A stretch of 64,000 nucleotides of DNA from Pseudomonas sp. ok272. GTDB taxonomy: Bacteria > Pseudomonadota > Gammaproteobacteria > Pseudomonadales > Pseudomonadaceae. The position numbers were made by a program, and so were the translations under genes. Where the stretch lies: contig NZ_FOCB01000005.1 of NCBI RefSeq assembly GCF_900109995.1, positions 234,956-298,955 on the forward strand, given 5' to 3'. Of this stretch, positions 36,802 through 46,726 are shown piece by piece. Positions within the stretch are counted from its first letter, which is position 1. Each line of letters starts with the position of its first letter. Below the pieces are notes generated by a model. The model made no database searches and was not told where the DNA came from. It was given only the letters and a program-made list of their open reading frames with translations.

Positions 36802-37665
36802 TCAGACCGGCGCCATTTCCTGGGCCAGGCCGAGGAAGGCGGCGGTCAGCCGGGCGTTCTTGCGCTCCTTGAGGCAGTACAGGTACTCACAGATCTGCGG
36901 GGCATTTTCCAGGGTCAGCACCCGCAACTGCGGATCATGGGGCACTTCCTGGCGGGCGATGATGCTGATGCCGATGTTGCGCAGCACCGCCTCGCGGATG
37001 GACTCGCGGCTGCCGATCTCCAGCAGCGGGCCGAAACTCACCCCGGCACCGGCCAGCAGCTCTTCGGTCAGGCGTCGGGTGGTGGAGCCGGTTTCGCGCA
37101 TCAGCAAGGTATGGCCGACCAGGGCGCTCAGCGGCACGTGATCGTGAGCCGCCAGCGGATGATTGCGATGCACCGCCAACACCAGCGGGTCGCTGCCCAG
37201 CACCCGGCGAACCAGGCGCGCATCCTCGACCCGTTGCGATGACGCGGCCAGGTCGACCCGGTAATCCTCCAGCGCTTCGAGCACCTGCTGGGAGTTGCCG
37301 ATGTCCACCGAGACCTCGACCTGGGGCAAGCGCTCGCGGAAGGTCTTGACCAGGTCGAGGATGTAATACGGTGCGGTCGCGGCGATGCGCAAAGCGCCCT
37401 CGTTCTGGCCGCTGTTGCGCAGGAAGAATTCGATGTCGGCCTCTTGCTGCAACAGCGCCTTGACCATCGGCAGCAGGCGCGCCCCTTCGTCGCTGAGGGT
37501 CAGCCGGCGCCCGCCACGGTAAAACAGCTCCACCGAGTACTGGCTCTCCAGGTTGCGGACCTGGGTGGTCACCGTCGGCTGGCTCAGGCCGAGCTTCTTC
37601 GCTGCCAGGGTGATGCTGCCCAGTCGCGCGACCATGAAAAAAGCCTTCAGCTCGGCACTCAGCAC
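36802..37665 (-). CDS. LysR family regulator of the phosphonate genes
   Basis: 287-aa regulator. N-terminal winged helix is clear (LKAFFMVARLGSITLAAKKL, LSQPTVTTQVRNLE), followed by a LysR substrate-binding domain (LRIAATAPYYILDLVKTF). LysR proteins of this kind accompany aminoethylphosphonate transport and degradation genes; control of the adjacent operon is inferred from position. It ends upstream of the REP pair and begins 22 bases beyond the cadA stop. Confidence 0.85.
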   Translation of the reverse strand: MLSAELKAFFMVARLGSITLAAKKLGLSQPTVTTQVRNLESQYSVELFYRGGRRLTLSDEGARLLPMVKALLQQEADIEFFLRNSGQNEGALRIAATAPYYILDLVKTFRERLPQVEVSVDIGNSQQVLEALEDYRVDLAASSQRVEDARLVRRVLGSDPLVLAVHRNHPLAAHDHVPLSALVGHTLLMRETGSTTRRLTEELLAGAGVSFGPLLEIGSRESIREAVLRNIGISIIARQEVPHDPQLRVLTLENAPQICEYLYCLKERKNARLTAAFLGLAQEMAPV

Positions 37666-37686
37666 ATCACCCTCTCTTCATCGATT

Positions 37687-39957
37687 TTATTTGCGCAGCA
37701 GGCGCAGTCCATTGAACACCACCAGCATGGCCACGCCCATGTCGGCAAACACCGCCATCCACATGGTGGCAAGCCCGAAGAAGGTTACCCCAAGAAAGAT
37801 CGCCTTGATCACCAAGGCCAGGGCGATATTTTGCGTGAGGATACTGGAGGTCTGGCGTGACAGGCGAATGAATGCCGGGATCTTGCGCAGATCGTCGTCC
37901 ATCAGGGCGACGTCGGCGGTCTCAATCGCGGTATCGGTGCCGGCCGCCGCCATGGCAAAGCCGATCTCGGCCCGCGCCAGGGCCGGCGCATCGTTGATCC
38001 CGTCGCCGACCATGCCGACCCGATGCCCCTGGGCGTACAGGGCTTCGATCGCCTTGAGCTTATCGGTCGGCAGCAAATCGCCCTGCGCCTGGTCGATGCC
38101 CACCTGGGCGGCAATCGCCTGGGCGGTGTGCGGGTTGTCGCCGGTCAGCATCAGGGTCTTGATCCCTAGTGCGTGGAGCTGCGCGATGGCTTCGCGGCTG
38201 GTTTCCTTGACGGTGTCGGCGACGGCGAACAGCGCCAGCGGACCGCGGCTGTCGAGCAACAACACCACGGTCTTGCCTTGCTTCTCCAGGGCGAACAGTT
38301 TTTCCTCCAGGGCCGGCGAGCACAGGCCCAACTCCTCCACCAGGCGGTGATTGCCCAGGTGGTAGACCTGGCCGTCGATCTCGCCACGGACACCGCGACC
38401 GGCCAGGGCTGCGAAGTTATCCACAGTCCGCAGGGTCAACTGCTTATCCACCGCCGCGTTGGCGATGGCCAGCGACACCGGGTGATCCGAACGCCCCGCC
38501 AGGCTGGCGGCGAGCACGTGCGCGCTGGCGTCGGCCGTGGGCTCGAGTGACAGGTAATCGGTCTGCACCGGCTTGCCGTGGGTCAGGGTGCCGGTTTTGT
38601 CCAGCGCCAGGTAGTCGAGCTTGTAACCGCCCTCCAGGTATACGCCGCCCTTGATCAGGATGCCTTTGCGCGCGGCAGCCGCCAGGCCACTGACGATGGT
38701 CACCGGGGTGGAAATCACCAGGGCACACGGGCACGCCACCACCAGCAGCACCAGCGCACGGTAGATCCAGTCGAACCACGCCGCGCCCATGAACAGCGGC
38801 GGAATCAGCGCCACGCCGAGGGCGAAAATGAACACCACTGGGGTGTAGATCTTCGAGAACGCGTCGACGAACCGCTGGGTCGGTGCCCGCGCGCCCTGGG
38901 CCTCTTCCACGGCGTGGATGATCCGCGCCAGGGTCGAGTTGTTGGCCACCGCCGTGACGGTGTACTCCAGGGAACCGGACTGGTTGATGGTGCCGGCGAA
39001 CACCTTGTCGCCGACGGTCTTTTCCACCGGCAGGCTTTCCCCGGTAATCGGCGCCTGGTCGATGGTCGAGTTGCCGGACACCACTTCGCCGTCCAGGCCG
39101 ACGCGTTCACCGGGACGCACCCGCACCAAGGCGCCCAGTTCGACGCTTTTCGCTTCGCGTTCGACCCAACTGCCGTCCGCCAACTGCACGGTGACCTGTT
39201 CCGGGGTCATCTGCATCAGGCCGCTGATGGCGTTGCGCGCACGGTCCAGGGACTTGGCCTCGATCAACTCGGCCACGGTGAACAGGAACATCACCATCGC
39301 CGCTTCCGGCCACTGGCCAATCAGCACCGCACCGGTGACGGCGATGCTCATCAGCGCATTGATGTTCAGGTTGAAGTTCTTCAGGGCGATCCAGCCCTTT
39401 TTATAGGTGCCCAGGCCGCCGCTGAGGATCGAGACCAGCGCGACAAGCGCAATCACCCAGGTCGGCGCGACGTTGGTGAAGTGCAGCACTTCGGCACCCA
39501 GGGCGCCCAGGCCCGACACCGCCAGCGGCCACCAAGGTTTCTTCGCCGGGGCCGGACGCTTGTCATCGGCGCCCTCCTCGATCGGCTCGGCGACCATGCC
39601 AATCGCCTTGATGGCCTCGACGATGGGCGCGGTGGTCGGCAGGTCGTGGGTCACCGCCAAGACGCGGTTGATCAGGTTGAATTCCAGTTGCTGCACACCG
39701 GCCAGCTTCCCCAGCTTGTTCTGGATCAGCGTCTGCTCGGTCGGGCAATCCATGGCTTCGATCCGAAAACGGCTCAGGCGGGCGCCGGCGCTCAGTGTGT
39801 CACTGAGCTTGAACACCGCCGGACCGGCAGCGCTGGAGCAGCAAGCCCCCGCGTGGCTGGCGTGGTCGTGTGCCGTGACCGGCGCCGGGTTGCTCCCGTG
39901 GCTGTGGTCGTGGTCGTGCCCGGCGCCGGGCTTGTGGATGTGCTGTGAGTCGCTCAT
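37687..39957 (-). CDS. cadA: Zn/Cd/Pb-exporting P1B-type ATPase CadA
   Basis: 756-aa heavy-metal pump. His-rich N-terminus (HIHKPGAGHDHDHSHG), then an HMA-like domain with MDCPTE in place of GMxCxxC, transmembrane CPC motif (VVACPCALVISTPV), phosphorylation site DKTGTLTHGKP and hinge GDGINDAPAL. It exports divalent soft metals from cytoplasm to periplasm. Start at 39957 (MSDSQHIHK) fits the promoter at 39989-40019; upstream codons are inside that promoter region. Divergent from cadR. Confidence 0.93.
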   Translation of the reverse strand: MSDSQHIHKPGAGHDHDHSHGSNPAPVTAHDHASHAGACCSSAAGPAVFKLSDTLSAGARLSRFRIEAMDCPTEQTLIQNKLGKLAGVQQLEFNLINRVLAVTHDLPTTAPIVEAIKAIGMVAEPIEEGADDKRPAPAKKPWWPLAVSGLGALGAEVLHFTNVAPTWVIALVALVSILSGGLGTYKKGWIALKNFNLNINALMSIAVTGAVLIGQWPEAAMVMFLFTVAELIEAKSLDRARNAISGLMQMTPEQVTVQLADGSWVEREAKSVELGALVRVRPGERVGLDGEVVSGNSTIDQAPITGESLPVEKTVGDKVFAGTINQSGSLEYTVTAVANNSTLARIIHAVEEAQGARAPTQRFVDAFSKIYTPVVFIFALGVALIPPLFMGAAWFDWIYRALVLLVVACPCALVISTPVTIVSGLAAAARKGILIKGGVYLEGGYKLDYLALDKTGTLTHGKPVQTDYLSLEPTADASAHVLAASLAGRSDHPVSLAIANAAVDKQLTLRTVDNFAALAGRGVRGEIDGQVYHLGNHRLVEELGLCSPALEEKLFALEKQGKTVVLLLDSRGPLALFAVADTVKETSREAIAQLHALGIKTLMLTGDNPHTAQAIAAQVGIDQAQGDLLPTDKLKAIEALYAQGHRVGMVGDGINDAPALARAEIGFAMAAAGTDTAIETADVALMDDDLRKIPAFIRLSRQTSSILTQNIALALVIKAIFLGVTFFGLATMWMAVFADMGVAMLVVFNGLRLLRK

Positions 39958-39988
39958 AAGGTCGCGTCCATGAAGGTGCCTGTTGCCA

Positions 39989-40019
39989 AGTAAAGACCCT
40001 GTAGCCACTATAGGGTCAA
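39989..40019 (-). promoter_or_regulatory. CadR-controlled cadA promoter
   Basis: On the minus strand: -35 TTGACC (40014-40019), 19-bp spacer, -10 TTTACT (39989-39994). Within the spacer is the dyad ACCCT-N11-AGGGT (39996-40016). The over-long 19-bp spacer carrying a dyad is the mark of MerR-family activation by DNA untwisting. Confidence 0.88.
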
Positions 40020-40042
40020 GCCCTTATTTGGAGATTGCAGCG

Positions 40043-40492
40043 ATGAAGATTGGAGAGCTGGCCAAACTGACCGACTGCGCGGTCGAAACCATCCGCTACT
40101 ACGAGCGCGAAGGACTGCTGCCGGAGCCGGCCCGCAGCGACGGCAACTACCGCGTCTACACCCAGACCCACGCCGAGCGCCTGACCTTCATCCGCAATTG
40201 CCGCACCCTGGACATGACACTGGAAGAGATCCGCAGCCTCCTGGCCTTGCGCGACAGCCCCCAGGACCAGTGCGAAAGCGTCAACGCGCTGATCGACGAG
40301 CACATCCACCACGTCAAGGCACGCATCGACGGCCTGCTGGCCTTGCAGGCACAGTTGCTCGACCTGCGCCAACGCTGCAGCGAAGGGCCGGATATCGAAC
40401 AGTGCGGGATTTTGCAGCGACTGGAGGTCAGTGGTGGGGTGGTGGCCAGTGAGACCGAGCCTTCCCATGTCGGGCGTAGCCACGGGCACTGA
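40043..40492 (+). CDS. cadR: MerR family metal-responsive regulator CadR
   Basis: 149-aa activator: MKIGELAKLTDCAVETIRYY begins the MerR helix-turn-helix, followed by the dimer helix and metal loop (Cys in RNCRTLD, DQCESVN, IEQCGILQ). The His-containing tail (EPSHVGRSHGH) is typical of Pseudomonas CadR. It senses Cd/Zn/Pb and activates the divergent cadA. Confidence 0.93.
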   Translation: MKIGELAKLTDCAVETIRYYEREGLLPEPARSDGNYRVYTQTHAERLTFIRNCRTLDMTLEEIRSLLALRDSPQDQCESVNALIDEHIHHVKARIDGLLALQAQLLDLRQRCSEGPDIEQCGILQRLEVSGGVVASETEPSHVGRSHGH

Positions 40493-40510
40493 TAACACCA
40501 CAAAACAACT

Positions 40511-40598
40511 GTGGGAGCGGGCTTGCTCGCGAATGCGATTTGTCAGCCGACATTGATATCGACTGATCCACCGCCTTCGCGAGCAAGCCCGCTCCCAC
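40511..40598. repeat. REPIN between cadR and thyA
   Basis: Arms of the GGGCTTGCTCGCGA class in both orientations (GTGGGAGCGGGCTTGCTCGC and its inverse), about 45 bases apart, between convergent genes. Confidence 0.87.
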
Positions 40599-40616
40599 AG
40601 GGTATGGGCGTGTGAC

Positions 40617-41588
40617 TCAGACCGCCATCGGCGCCGTCATTGGCGCGTGGTGCTCGTAGCCTTCGAGCGAGAAATCACTCGGCTCGATCAGCTCCAGCCA
40701 CTCGGGCTGGTAGACGCCGGTCTTGGCGAACTCTGGCACGCGGTCGCCGATCGCCAGCTTGGGCATGGCGAACGGCTCGCGGGTGAGCTGCTCGTTGAGC
40801 ATGTCCAGGTGGTTTTCGTAGACGTGGGCATCGCCGATGAAATAGGTGAACCAGCGCGGCGTGTAGCCGGTCAGTCGACCAATCAGGCTCAGCAGTGCGG
40901 CGCCCTCGGTGAGGTTGAACGGCGTGCCCAGGCCCAGGTCGTTGGAGCGGATGTAGAGGGTCAGGGAGATTTCCTTGGTCTCGACATTCGGGTGGAACTG
41001 GTACAGCAGGTGGCACGGCGGCAGGGCCATTTCATCGAGCTGGGCGCAGTTCCAGCCGTGGAACAGGATCCGCCGGCTGCCCGGGTCCTTGATGATGGTG
41101 TCGACGCACTGGCGAATCTGGTCGATGGCCTTGTACAGCACCACGTAGGCCTGGCCGTCCTCCTCGCCTTCGGCGATCTGCCGGTAGCCCTGGGCCAGGG
41201 TCTGCGCGATGGCGGCCGGGTTGCTCGCCGGGATCTGCTTGTACGCCGGCCACTTGCGCCATTGCACGCCATAGATCTCACCCAGGTCGTCTTCGCCCTG
41301 GCGGAACGGGTTGGCCAGCCATTGCGCGTTTTCGTTGGCGTTCTGGTCCCAGACCTTGCAGCCCAGGGCGCGGAACTCGGCGGCGTTGTTCACCCCGCGC
41401 AGGAAGCCGCACATCTCGCCGATGGCCGACTTGAATGCCATCCTGCGGGTGGTAATCGCCGGGAAACCTTCTTGCAGGTCGAATCGCAGCATCGCGCCGG
41501 GGAAGCTGATGGTGTTCACGCCGGTACGGTTGGCTTGCTTGGTGCCGTGCTTGATGACGTGGGCGACCAGTTCGAGATATTGCTTCAT
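40617..41588 (-). CDS. thyA: Thymidylate synthase
   Basis: 323-aa enzyme making dTMP from dUMP with methylene-tetrahydrofolate. Active-site Cys is in [28 protein letters not shown] and [15 protein letters not shown] are conserved. The protein is longer than the 264-aa E. coli enzyme because of an insertion (around residues 85-145), as in many gamma-proteobacteria. It follows lgt by 57 bases and probably shares its transcript. Confidence 0.96.
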   Translation of the reverse strand: MKQYLELVAHVIKHGTKQANRTGVNTISFPGAMLRFDLQEGFPAITTRRMAFKSAIGEMCGFLRGVNNAAEFRALGCKVWDQNANENAQWLANPFRQGEDDLGEIYGVQWRKWPAYKQIPASNPAAIAQTLAQGYRQIAEGEEDGQAYVVLYKAIDQIRQCVDTIIKDPGSRRILFHGWNCAQLDEMALPPCHLLYQFHPNVETKEISLTLYIRSNDLGLGTPFNLTEGAALLSLIGRLTGYTPRWFTYFIGDAHVYENHLDMLNEQLTREPFAMPKLAIGDRVPEFAKTGVYQPEWLELIEPSDFSLEGYEHHAPMTAPMAV

Positions 41589-41645
41589 GAATTACCTGTG
41601 TCCTTGAAGGCAGGGCTCGTGACCCTGCGCTTCGAATGTAAAGCG

Positions 41646-42461
41646 TCAGGCGCCCGGGACGACCGGAGCCTTGGATGCGCGGTGATAGGCCAGCCAGATC
41701 AGCAGCAGACCGCCGACGATCATCGGGATGCACAGGACCTGGCCCATGGTCAGCCAGTTCCAGGCCAGGTAGCCCAACTGGGCGTCCGGCACGCGGTAGA
41801 ACTCGACGATGAAGCGGAAGATGCCGTAGAACAGCGCGAACATCCCGGAGACCGCCATGGTCGGGCGCGGCTTGCGCGAGAACAGCCAGAGGATGGCGAA
41901 CAACGCCACGCCTTCGAGGGCGAACTGGTACAGCTGCGACGGGTGGCGCGCCAACTGGGCCGGGTCGCTGAATGGCGGGAAGACCATGGCCCACGGCACG
42001 TCGGTCGGCTTGCCCCACAACTCGGCGTTGATGAAGTTGCCGATGCGCCCGGCACCCAGGCCAATCGGCACCATCGGCGCGACGAAGTCCATCAACTGGA
42101 AGAACGACTTGCCGTTCTTCTTGCCGAACCACAAGGCTGCCAGCATCACGCCGATGAACCCGCCATGGAACGACATGCCGCCCTTCCACACCTCGAAGAT
42201 CAGCGTCGGGTTGGCGAGGTAGGCACTCAGGTCGTAAAACAGCACATACCCCAGGCGCCCGCCGACGATCACGCCCATGGACATCCAGAAGACCATGTCG
42301 GAGAGCTTCTCCTTGGTCCAGGTCGGATCGAACCGGTTCAAGCGGCGCGATGCCAACAGCCAGGCGCCACCGATGCCGACCAGGTACATCAGGCCGTACC
42401 AGTGGATTTTCAGCGGGCCAATGGCCAGGGCCACCGGGTCAATCTGCGGGTAAGGCAGCAT
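41646..42461 (-). CDS. lgt: Prolipoprotein diacylglyceryl transferase
   Basis: 271-aa inner-membrane enzyme that adds diacylglycerol to the lipobox Cys of prolipoproteins. Seven hydrophobic segments, the Lgt signature [17 protein letters not shown] and the HGG motif (SFHGGFIG) are present. Length is standard. Confidence 0.96.
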   Translation of the reverse strand: MLPYPQIDPVALAIGPLKIHWYGLMYLVGIGGAWLLASRRLNRFDPTWTKEKLSDMVFWMSMGVIVGGRLGYVLFYDLSAYLANPTLIFEVWKGGMSFHGGFIGVMLAALWFGKKNGKSFFQLMDFVAPMVPIGLGAGRIGNFINAELWGKPTDVPWAMVFPPFSDPAQLARHPSQLYQFALEGVALFAILWLFSRKPRPTMAVSGMFALFYGIFRFIVEFYRVPDAQLGYLAWNWLTMGQVLCIPMIVGGLLLIWLAYHRASKAPVVPGA

Positions 42462-42543
42462 TGCGACTCCTCGTTAGAGTTGAAACCTAAAATGCCTGGC
42501 GCGACCGTGTCACGCCGGGATTAAGCCAGGATTGCGTCGCGCG

Positions 42544-43326
42544 TCAGACCAGGAAACTCACGCCCACGCACAACAGCAAAGCGGCAAACAGCCTTTTGAG
42601 CAATCGCGGCGACAACCGATGCGCCAGCCGGGCACCAAAGCGGGCGAACACCATGCTGGTCAGGGCAATGCCCAGCAGCGCCGGCAGGTACACAAAACCC
42701 AGACTATGGGCCGGCAGCAGGGGATCGTGCCAGCCCAGAATCATGAAACTTAATGCACTGGCCAACGCGATGGGCAGGCCGCACGCCGAGGACGTGGCCA
42801 CGGCCTGCTGCATCGGCACGCTGCGCCAGGTCAGGAACGGCACGGTCAATGAGCCGCCGCCAATCCCGAAGATCGCCGACGCCCAGCCAATCACACTGCC
42901 CGCCAGGGTCAGGCCGACCTTGCCGGGGACCGTGCGGCTGGCCTTGGGCTTGAGCTCCAGGGCCATCTGCAGGGCGATCACCAGGGCGAACACGCCGATG
43001 ATCTTTTGCAGGTGCGGGCCGGAAATCGCCTCGGCCGTCAGCGCGCCAAAACCGGCACCGATGAGAATCCCCAGGGTCATCCAGGCAAAGATCGGCCAGC
43101 GCACCGCGCCTTTGCGCTGATGCTCGCGCACCGCATTGATCGAGGTGAAGATGATCGTCGCCAACGACGTGCCAACGGCCAGGTGGGTCAGCACCGAGGG
43201 CTCGAAGCCCTGCAAGGTGAAACTGAACACCAGCACCGGCACGATGATGATCCCGCCACCGACCCCGAACAGCCCGGCCAACACGCCTGCACAGGCGCCC
43301 AGCAGCAGATAGAGCACAAATTCCAT
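42544..43326 (-). CDS. TauE/SafE family permease
   Basis: 260-aa membrane protein with about eight segments and two repeated glycine-rich motifs (GLFGVGGGIIIVPVL and AIFGIGGGSLTVPFL), diagnostic for TauE/SafE sulfite/sulfonate exporters. The transported compound is not known. Upstream of lgt on the same strand (82-base gap). Confidence 0.88.
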   Translation of the reverse strand: MEFVLYLLLGACAGVLAGLFGVGGGIIIVPVLVFSFTLQGFEPSVLTHLAVGTSLATIIFTSINAVREHQRKGAVRWPIFAWMTLGILIGAGFGALTAEAISGPHLQKIIGVFALVIALQMALELKPKASRTVPGKVGLTLAGSVIGWASAIFGIGGGSLTVPFLTWRSVPMQQAVATSSACGLPIALASALSFMILGWHDPLLPAHSLGFVYLPALLGIALTSMVFARFGARLAHRLSPRLLKRLFAALLLCVGVSFLV

Positions 43327-43461
43327 GATCGTCCTTGTCCGCGTCTGAAAAATAGCTGGCGCATGGTAACGGATGCAGCCCCCCCGGCTCTACTGCGCAA
43401 GGCGATGGATCGACGAGCGATGTCTGCGTACAGTGAGCAAAAAACGCACAAGGACCCTCTT

Positions 43462-44208
43462 ATGTGCCTGATTGTCTTTGCCTGGCGACCCGGCCACCCC
43501 CAGCCCCTGATCGTGGCCGCCAACCGCGACGAATTCTACGCCCGCCCCAGCCTGCCGCTGGCGCCGTGGCCCGAGGCCCCGCAGGTGCACGCCGGGCGCG
43601 ACCTGGAAGCTGGCGGCACCTGGCTGGGGATCGGACCCGGCGGGCGCTTCGCGGCACTGACCAATATCCGCAACCCGCACCAGCCGCCGGCACGCAAGTC
43701 CCGGGGTGAACTGGTGGCGCGGTTCCTCACGGGTGAACGGCCGATTGCCGAGTATCTGGACGACGTTATCGGGCGGTCCGTGGACTATGCCGGCTTCAAC
43801 CTGTTGCTCGGCGACCCCCATGAGCTGTGGTACTACAGCGCCCAGCACACCTCGGCGCGCAAGCTGCACGCCGGGACCTATGGCCTGTCGAACGCCGGCC
43901 TCGATACGCCGTGGCCCAAGTTGCTCAAGGCCAAGGCGGCCTTGCTTGAGGTGCTGCAGGACCCACAACCGCAGGCGCTGCTGGCCCTGCTGGGCGACCC
44001 GCAGACCGCACCGTTCACTGACCTGCCGGACACCGGCGTGGGCCTGGCGACCGAGAGCCTGCTGTCGAGTGTGTTCATCGCCAGCCCCACCTACGGCACC
44101 CGGGCCAGCACCGCGCTGATCGTCCAGGCCGATGGCTCACGGCAGATGGTCGAACGCAGCTTCGGCCCGTATGGCGGGCATTTGGGAGAGGTTGAGGTCA
44201 GGGTTTAG
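43462..44208 (+). CDS. NRDE family protein (TANGO2-like)
   Basis: 248-aa protein starting MCLIVFAWRPG with the defining NRDE motif in VAANRDEFYARPS. This family (TANGO2/DUF833) has an N-terminal nucleophile-like Cys2; proposed roles include heme handling, none established in bacteria. The start at 43462 places Cys second, as in homologues; in-frame sequence upstream is not coding. Confidence 0.88.
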   Translation: MCLIVFAWRPGHPQPLIVAANRDEFYARPSLPLAPWPEAPQVHAGRDLEAGGTWLGIGPGGRFAALTNIRNPHQPPARKSRGELVARFLTGERPIAEYLDDVIGRSVDYAGFNLLLGDPHELWYYSAQHTSARKLHAGTYGLSNAGLDTPWPKLLKAKAALLEVLQDPQPQALLALLGDPQTAPFTDLPDTGVGLATESLLSSVFIASPTYGTRASTALIVQADGSRQMVERSFGPYGGHLGEVEVRV

Positions 44209-44225
44209 CGTTCGCGGGCAAGCCT

Positions 44226-44370
44226 TAATGCCAGTCAGTTAAGCGAAACCCACGTGGGAGCGAGCCTGCTCGCGATAGCAGTAGGTCAGTCAACGGAGAT
44301 GTTGGCTGTGTTGCCGTCTTCGCGAGCAGGCTCGCTCCCACAGGTTTGGCGCCTTAACTGACTGGCATTA
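44226..44370. mobile_element. REPIN-bearing miniature element with terminal inverted repeats, copy 2
   Basis: Inverted twin of the element at 26591-26735: same 145-bp length, same 18-bp ends, one internal base different. It is flanked by a 10-bp direct repeat GGGCAAGCCT (44216-44225 and 44371-44380), again within a REP of the GTAGGAGCGAGG class whose second arm continues to about 44420. The 44209-44424 gap contains nothing else. Confidence 0.87.
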
Positions 44371-44424
44371 GGGCAAGCCTCGCGCCTACAGGTGCGTAGG
44401 AGCGAGGTTTGCCCGCGAACAGGT

Positions 44425-46704
44425 CTAGAGGGTCTTGACCGACGCCGGATTGATCATCCGCGTCAACCCGAGGTTGCGCAGCGCCAGTTGCAGCGAGCTG
44501 TGGATAACGTGCGGGTTGTCGATGGTCATCAGCTCGGCCAACAGGTCCTTGGCCCAACTGAGGTTGATCTGGCGCAGCATCCACTTCACTTTCGGCAAGT
44601 TGGTGGAGTTCATCGACAGGCTGTCGAACCCCATCGCCATCAACAGCACGGCCGCCGCCGGGTCGCCCGCCATCTCGCCGCAGATGCTCACCGGCTTGCC
44701 TTCGGCATGGGCGTCGCGTACCACATTTTGCAGGGCTTGCAGCACCGCCGGATGCAGGTAGTCGTAGAGGTCGGCCACCCGCGGGTTGTTACGGTCCACG
44801 GCCAGCAGGTATTGGGTCAGGTCGTTGGAGCCGACGGACAGGAAGTCCACCTGGCGCGCCAGTTCCCTGGTCTGGTAGACCGCCGCGGGGATTTCGATCA
44901 TCACCCCGACCGGGGGCATCGGCACGTCAGTGCCTTCGTCGCGCACTTCGCCCCAGGCACGGTGGATCAGGTGCAGGGCTTCTTCCAGTTCATGGGTGCC
45001 GGAGATCATCGGCAGCAGGATGCGCAGGTTGTTCAGGCCTTCGCTGGCCTTGAGCATGGCGCGGGTCTGGACCAGGAAGATCTCGGGGTGGTCGAGGGTG
45101 ACGCGGATCCCGCGCCAGCCGAGGAACGGGTTGTCTTCTTTGATCGGGAAGTACGACAGTGACTTGTCGCCGCCAATGTCCAGGCTGCGCATGGTCACCG
45201 GCTGCGGATGGAAGGCGGCGAGTTGCTCGCGATAAATCGCCAGCTGCTCCTTTTCGCTCGGAAAGCGCTGATTGATCATGAACGGCACTTCGGTGCGGTA
45301 CAGGCCCACCCCTTCGGCGCCACGCTTTTGCGCCCGTGCCACGTCCGCCAGCAGGCCGGTGTTGACCCACAGCGGCATGCGGTGGCCATCGACCGTCACG
45401 CACGGCAGGTCGCGCAGCGCGTCCAGGCCCAGGGCCAGTTGTTTCTCTTCCTCGACCACCTCGGCGAACTGCTTGCACAGCCCTTCGCTGGGGTTGGTGA
45501 AGACCTCGCCGTGGTAGCCGTCGACGATCATCTTGATCCCGTCGACCTTGGAGTACGGCAGGTCGACCAGGCCCATCACCGTCGGGATGCCCATGGCCCG
45601 CGCCAGGATCGCGACGTGGGAGTTACCCGAGCCGAGTACCGACACCAAGCCCACCAGCTTGCCTTCCGGCACCTCGCCGAGCATCGCCGGCGTCAGTTCT
45701 TCGCTGATCAGGATGGTGTTGTCGGGGTAGACCAGGGTTTGCTGGCGTTCTTCCTGGAGATAGGCCAGCAGGCGGCGGCCCAGGTCCTTGACGTCCGAGG
45801 CCCGCTCGCGCAGGTAGGCGTCATCCATCAATTCAAAGCGGTTGACGTGATCGGTGACCACCTGACGCAACGCGCCCTGGGCCCACTGGCCGGTCTTGAT
45901 CACCGTGGTCACTTCGCTGCCCAGCGAGGCGTCGTCGAGCATCATCAGGTAGACATCGAACAGCGCCCGCTCTTCGGGACGCAGTTGGGTCGCCAGCTTG
46001 GCCGACAACGCGCGCATGTCGGCGCGCACGCCTTCAATGGCAGTCTTGAACAGCCCGAGTTCGGCCTCGATGTCGCTGATGCTCTTGTCGGGCACCACGT
46101 CGAGGTCGGCCGGCGGCAGCATGACCACGGCCGTGCCCACCGCCGCGCCGGGCGAACCCGGCACACCGACGAACTTGGCTTCCTGGATGCCCTTGCCCTG
46201 GCGGCCCAGGCCACGGATCGAACCGGTGGCCTCGGCATGGGCGATAACGCCGGCGAGCTGGGCGCTCATGGTCACGAGGAAGGCTTCTTCACCTTCATCG
46301 AACTGGCGACGTTCTTTTTGCTGGATGACCAACACGCCGACCACGCGACGGTGGTGAATGATCGGCGCCCCGAGGAACGAGGCGTAGCGCTCTTCACCGG
46401 TCTCGGCGAAGTAGCGATAACGCGGGTGATCGGCGGCGTTTTCGAGGTTGAGCGGTTCTTCTCGCGTACCGACCAGGCCCACCAGACCTTCGTTGGGCGC
46501 CATGCTGACCTTGCCGATGGAGCGCTTGTTCAAGCCCTCGGTGGCCATCAGCACGAAACGGTTGGTCTCGGGGTCGAGCAGGTAGACCGAACAGACCTGG
46601 CTGCCCATGGCCTCTTTGACGCGCAATACAATAATGCCCAACGCCGCCTTGAGATCCTTGGCGGAGTTAACTTCCTGGACGATCTTGCGCAGCGTATTGA
46701 GCAT
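44425..46704 (-). CDS. ptsP: PtsP, enzyme I of the nitrogen phosphotransferase system
   Basis: 759-aa protein with an N-terminal GAF domain (to about residue 150) and a full PEP-phosphotransferase body: phospho-His in GSGNSHVAILARAMGIPTVMG, then VGLYRTEVPFM and PEP-binding SVGSNDLTQYLLAVDRNN. It passes phosphate from PEP to NPr in the PTS-Ntr regulatory chain. 22 bases downstream of rppH, forming the usual rppH-ptsP operon. Confidence 0.95.
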   Translation of the reverse strand: MLNTLRKIVQEVNSAKDLKAALGIIVLRVKEAMGSQVCSVYLLDPETNRFVLMATEGLNKRSIGKVSMAPNEGLVGLVGTREEPLNLENAADHPRYRYFAETGEERYASFLGAPIIHHRRVVGVLVIQQKERRQFDEGEEAFLVTMSAQLAGVIAHAEATGSIRGLGRQGKGIQEAKFVGVPGSPGAAVGTAVVMLPPADLDVVPDKSISDIEAELGLFKTAIEGVRADMRALSAKLATQLRPEERALFDVYLMMLDDASLGSEVTTVIKTGQWAQGALRQVVTDHVNRFELMDDAYLRERASDVKDLGRRLLAYLQEERQQTLVYPDNTILISEELTPAMLGEVPEGKLVGLVSVLGSGNSHVAILARAMGIPTVMGLVDLPYSKVDGIKMIVDGYHGEVFTNPSEGLCKQFAEVVEEEKQLALGLDALRDLPCVTVDGHRMPLWVNTGLLADVARAQKRGAEGVGLYRTEVPFMINQRFPSEKEQLAIYREQLAAFHPQPVTMRSLDIGGDKSLSYFPIKEDNPFLGWRGIRVTLDHPEIFLVQTRAMLKASEGLNNLRILLPMISGTHELEEALHLIHRAWGEVRDEGTDVPMPPVGVMIEIPAAVYQTRELARQVDFLSVGSNDLTQYLLAVDRNNPRVADLYDYLHPAVLQALQNVVRDAHAEGKPVSICGEMAGDPAAAVLLMAMGFDSLSMNSTNLPKVKWMLRQINLSWAKDLLAELMTIDNPHVIHSSLQLALRNLGLTRMINPASVKTL

Positions 46705-46726
46705 GGCTCGGGGTCGAACTCCGTCG

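Noticed and set aside
40647..42524. 625-codon open frame on the plus strand
   Set aside because: Covers thyA and lgt in antisense and contains no recognisable motif.
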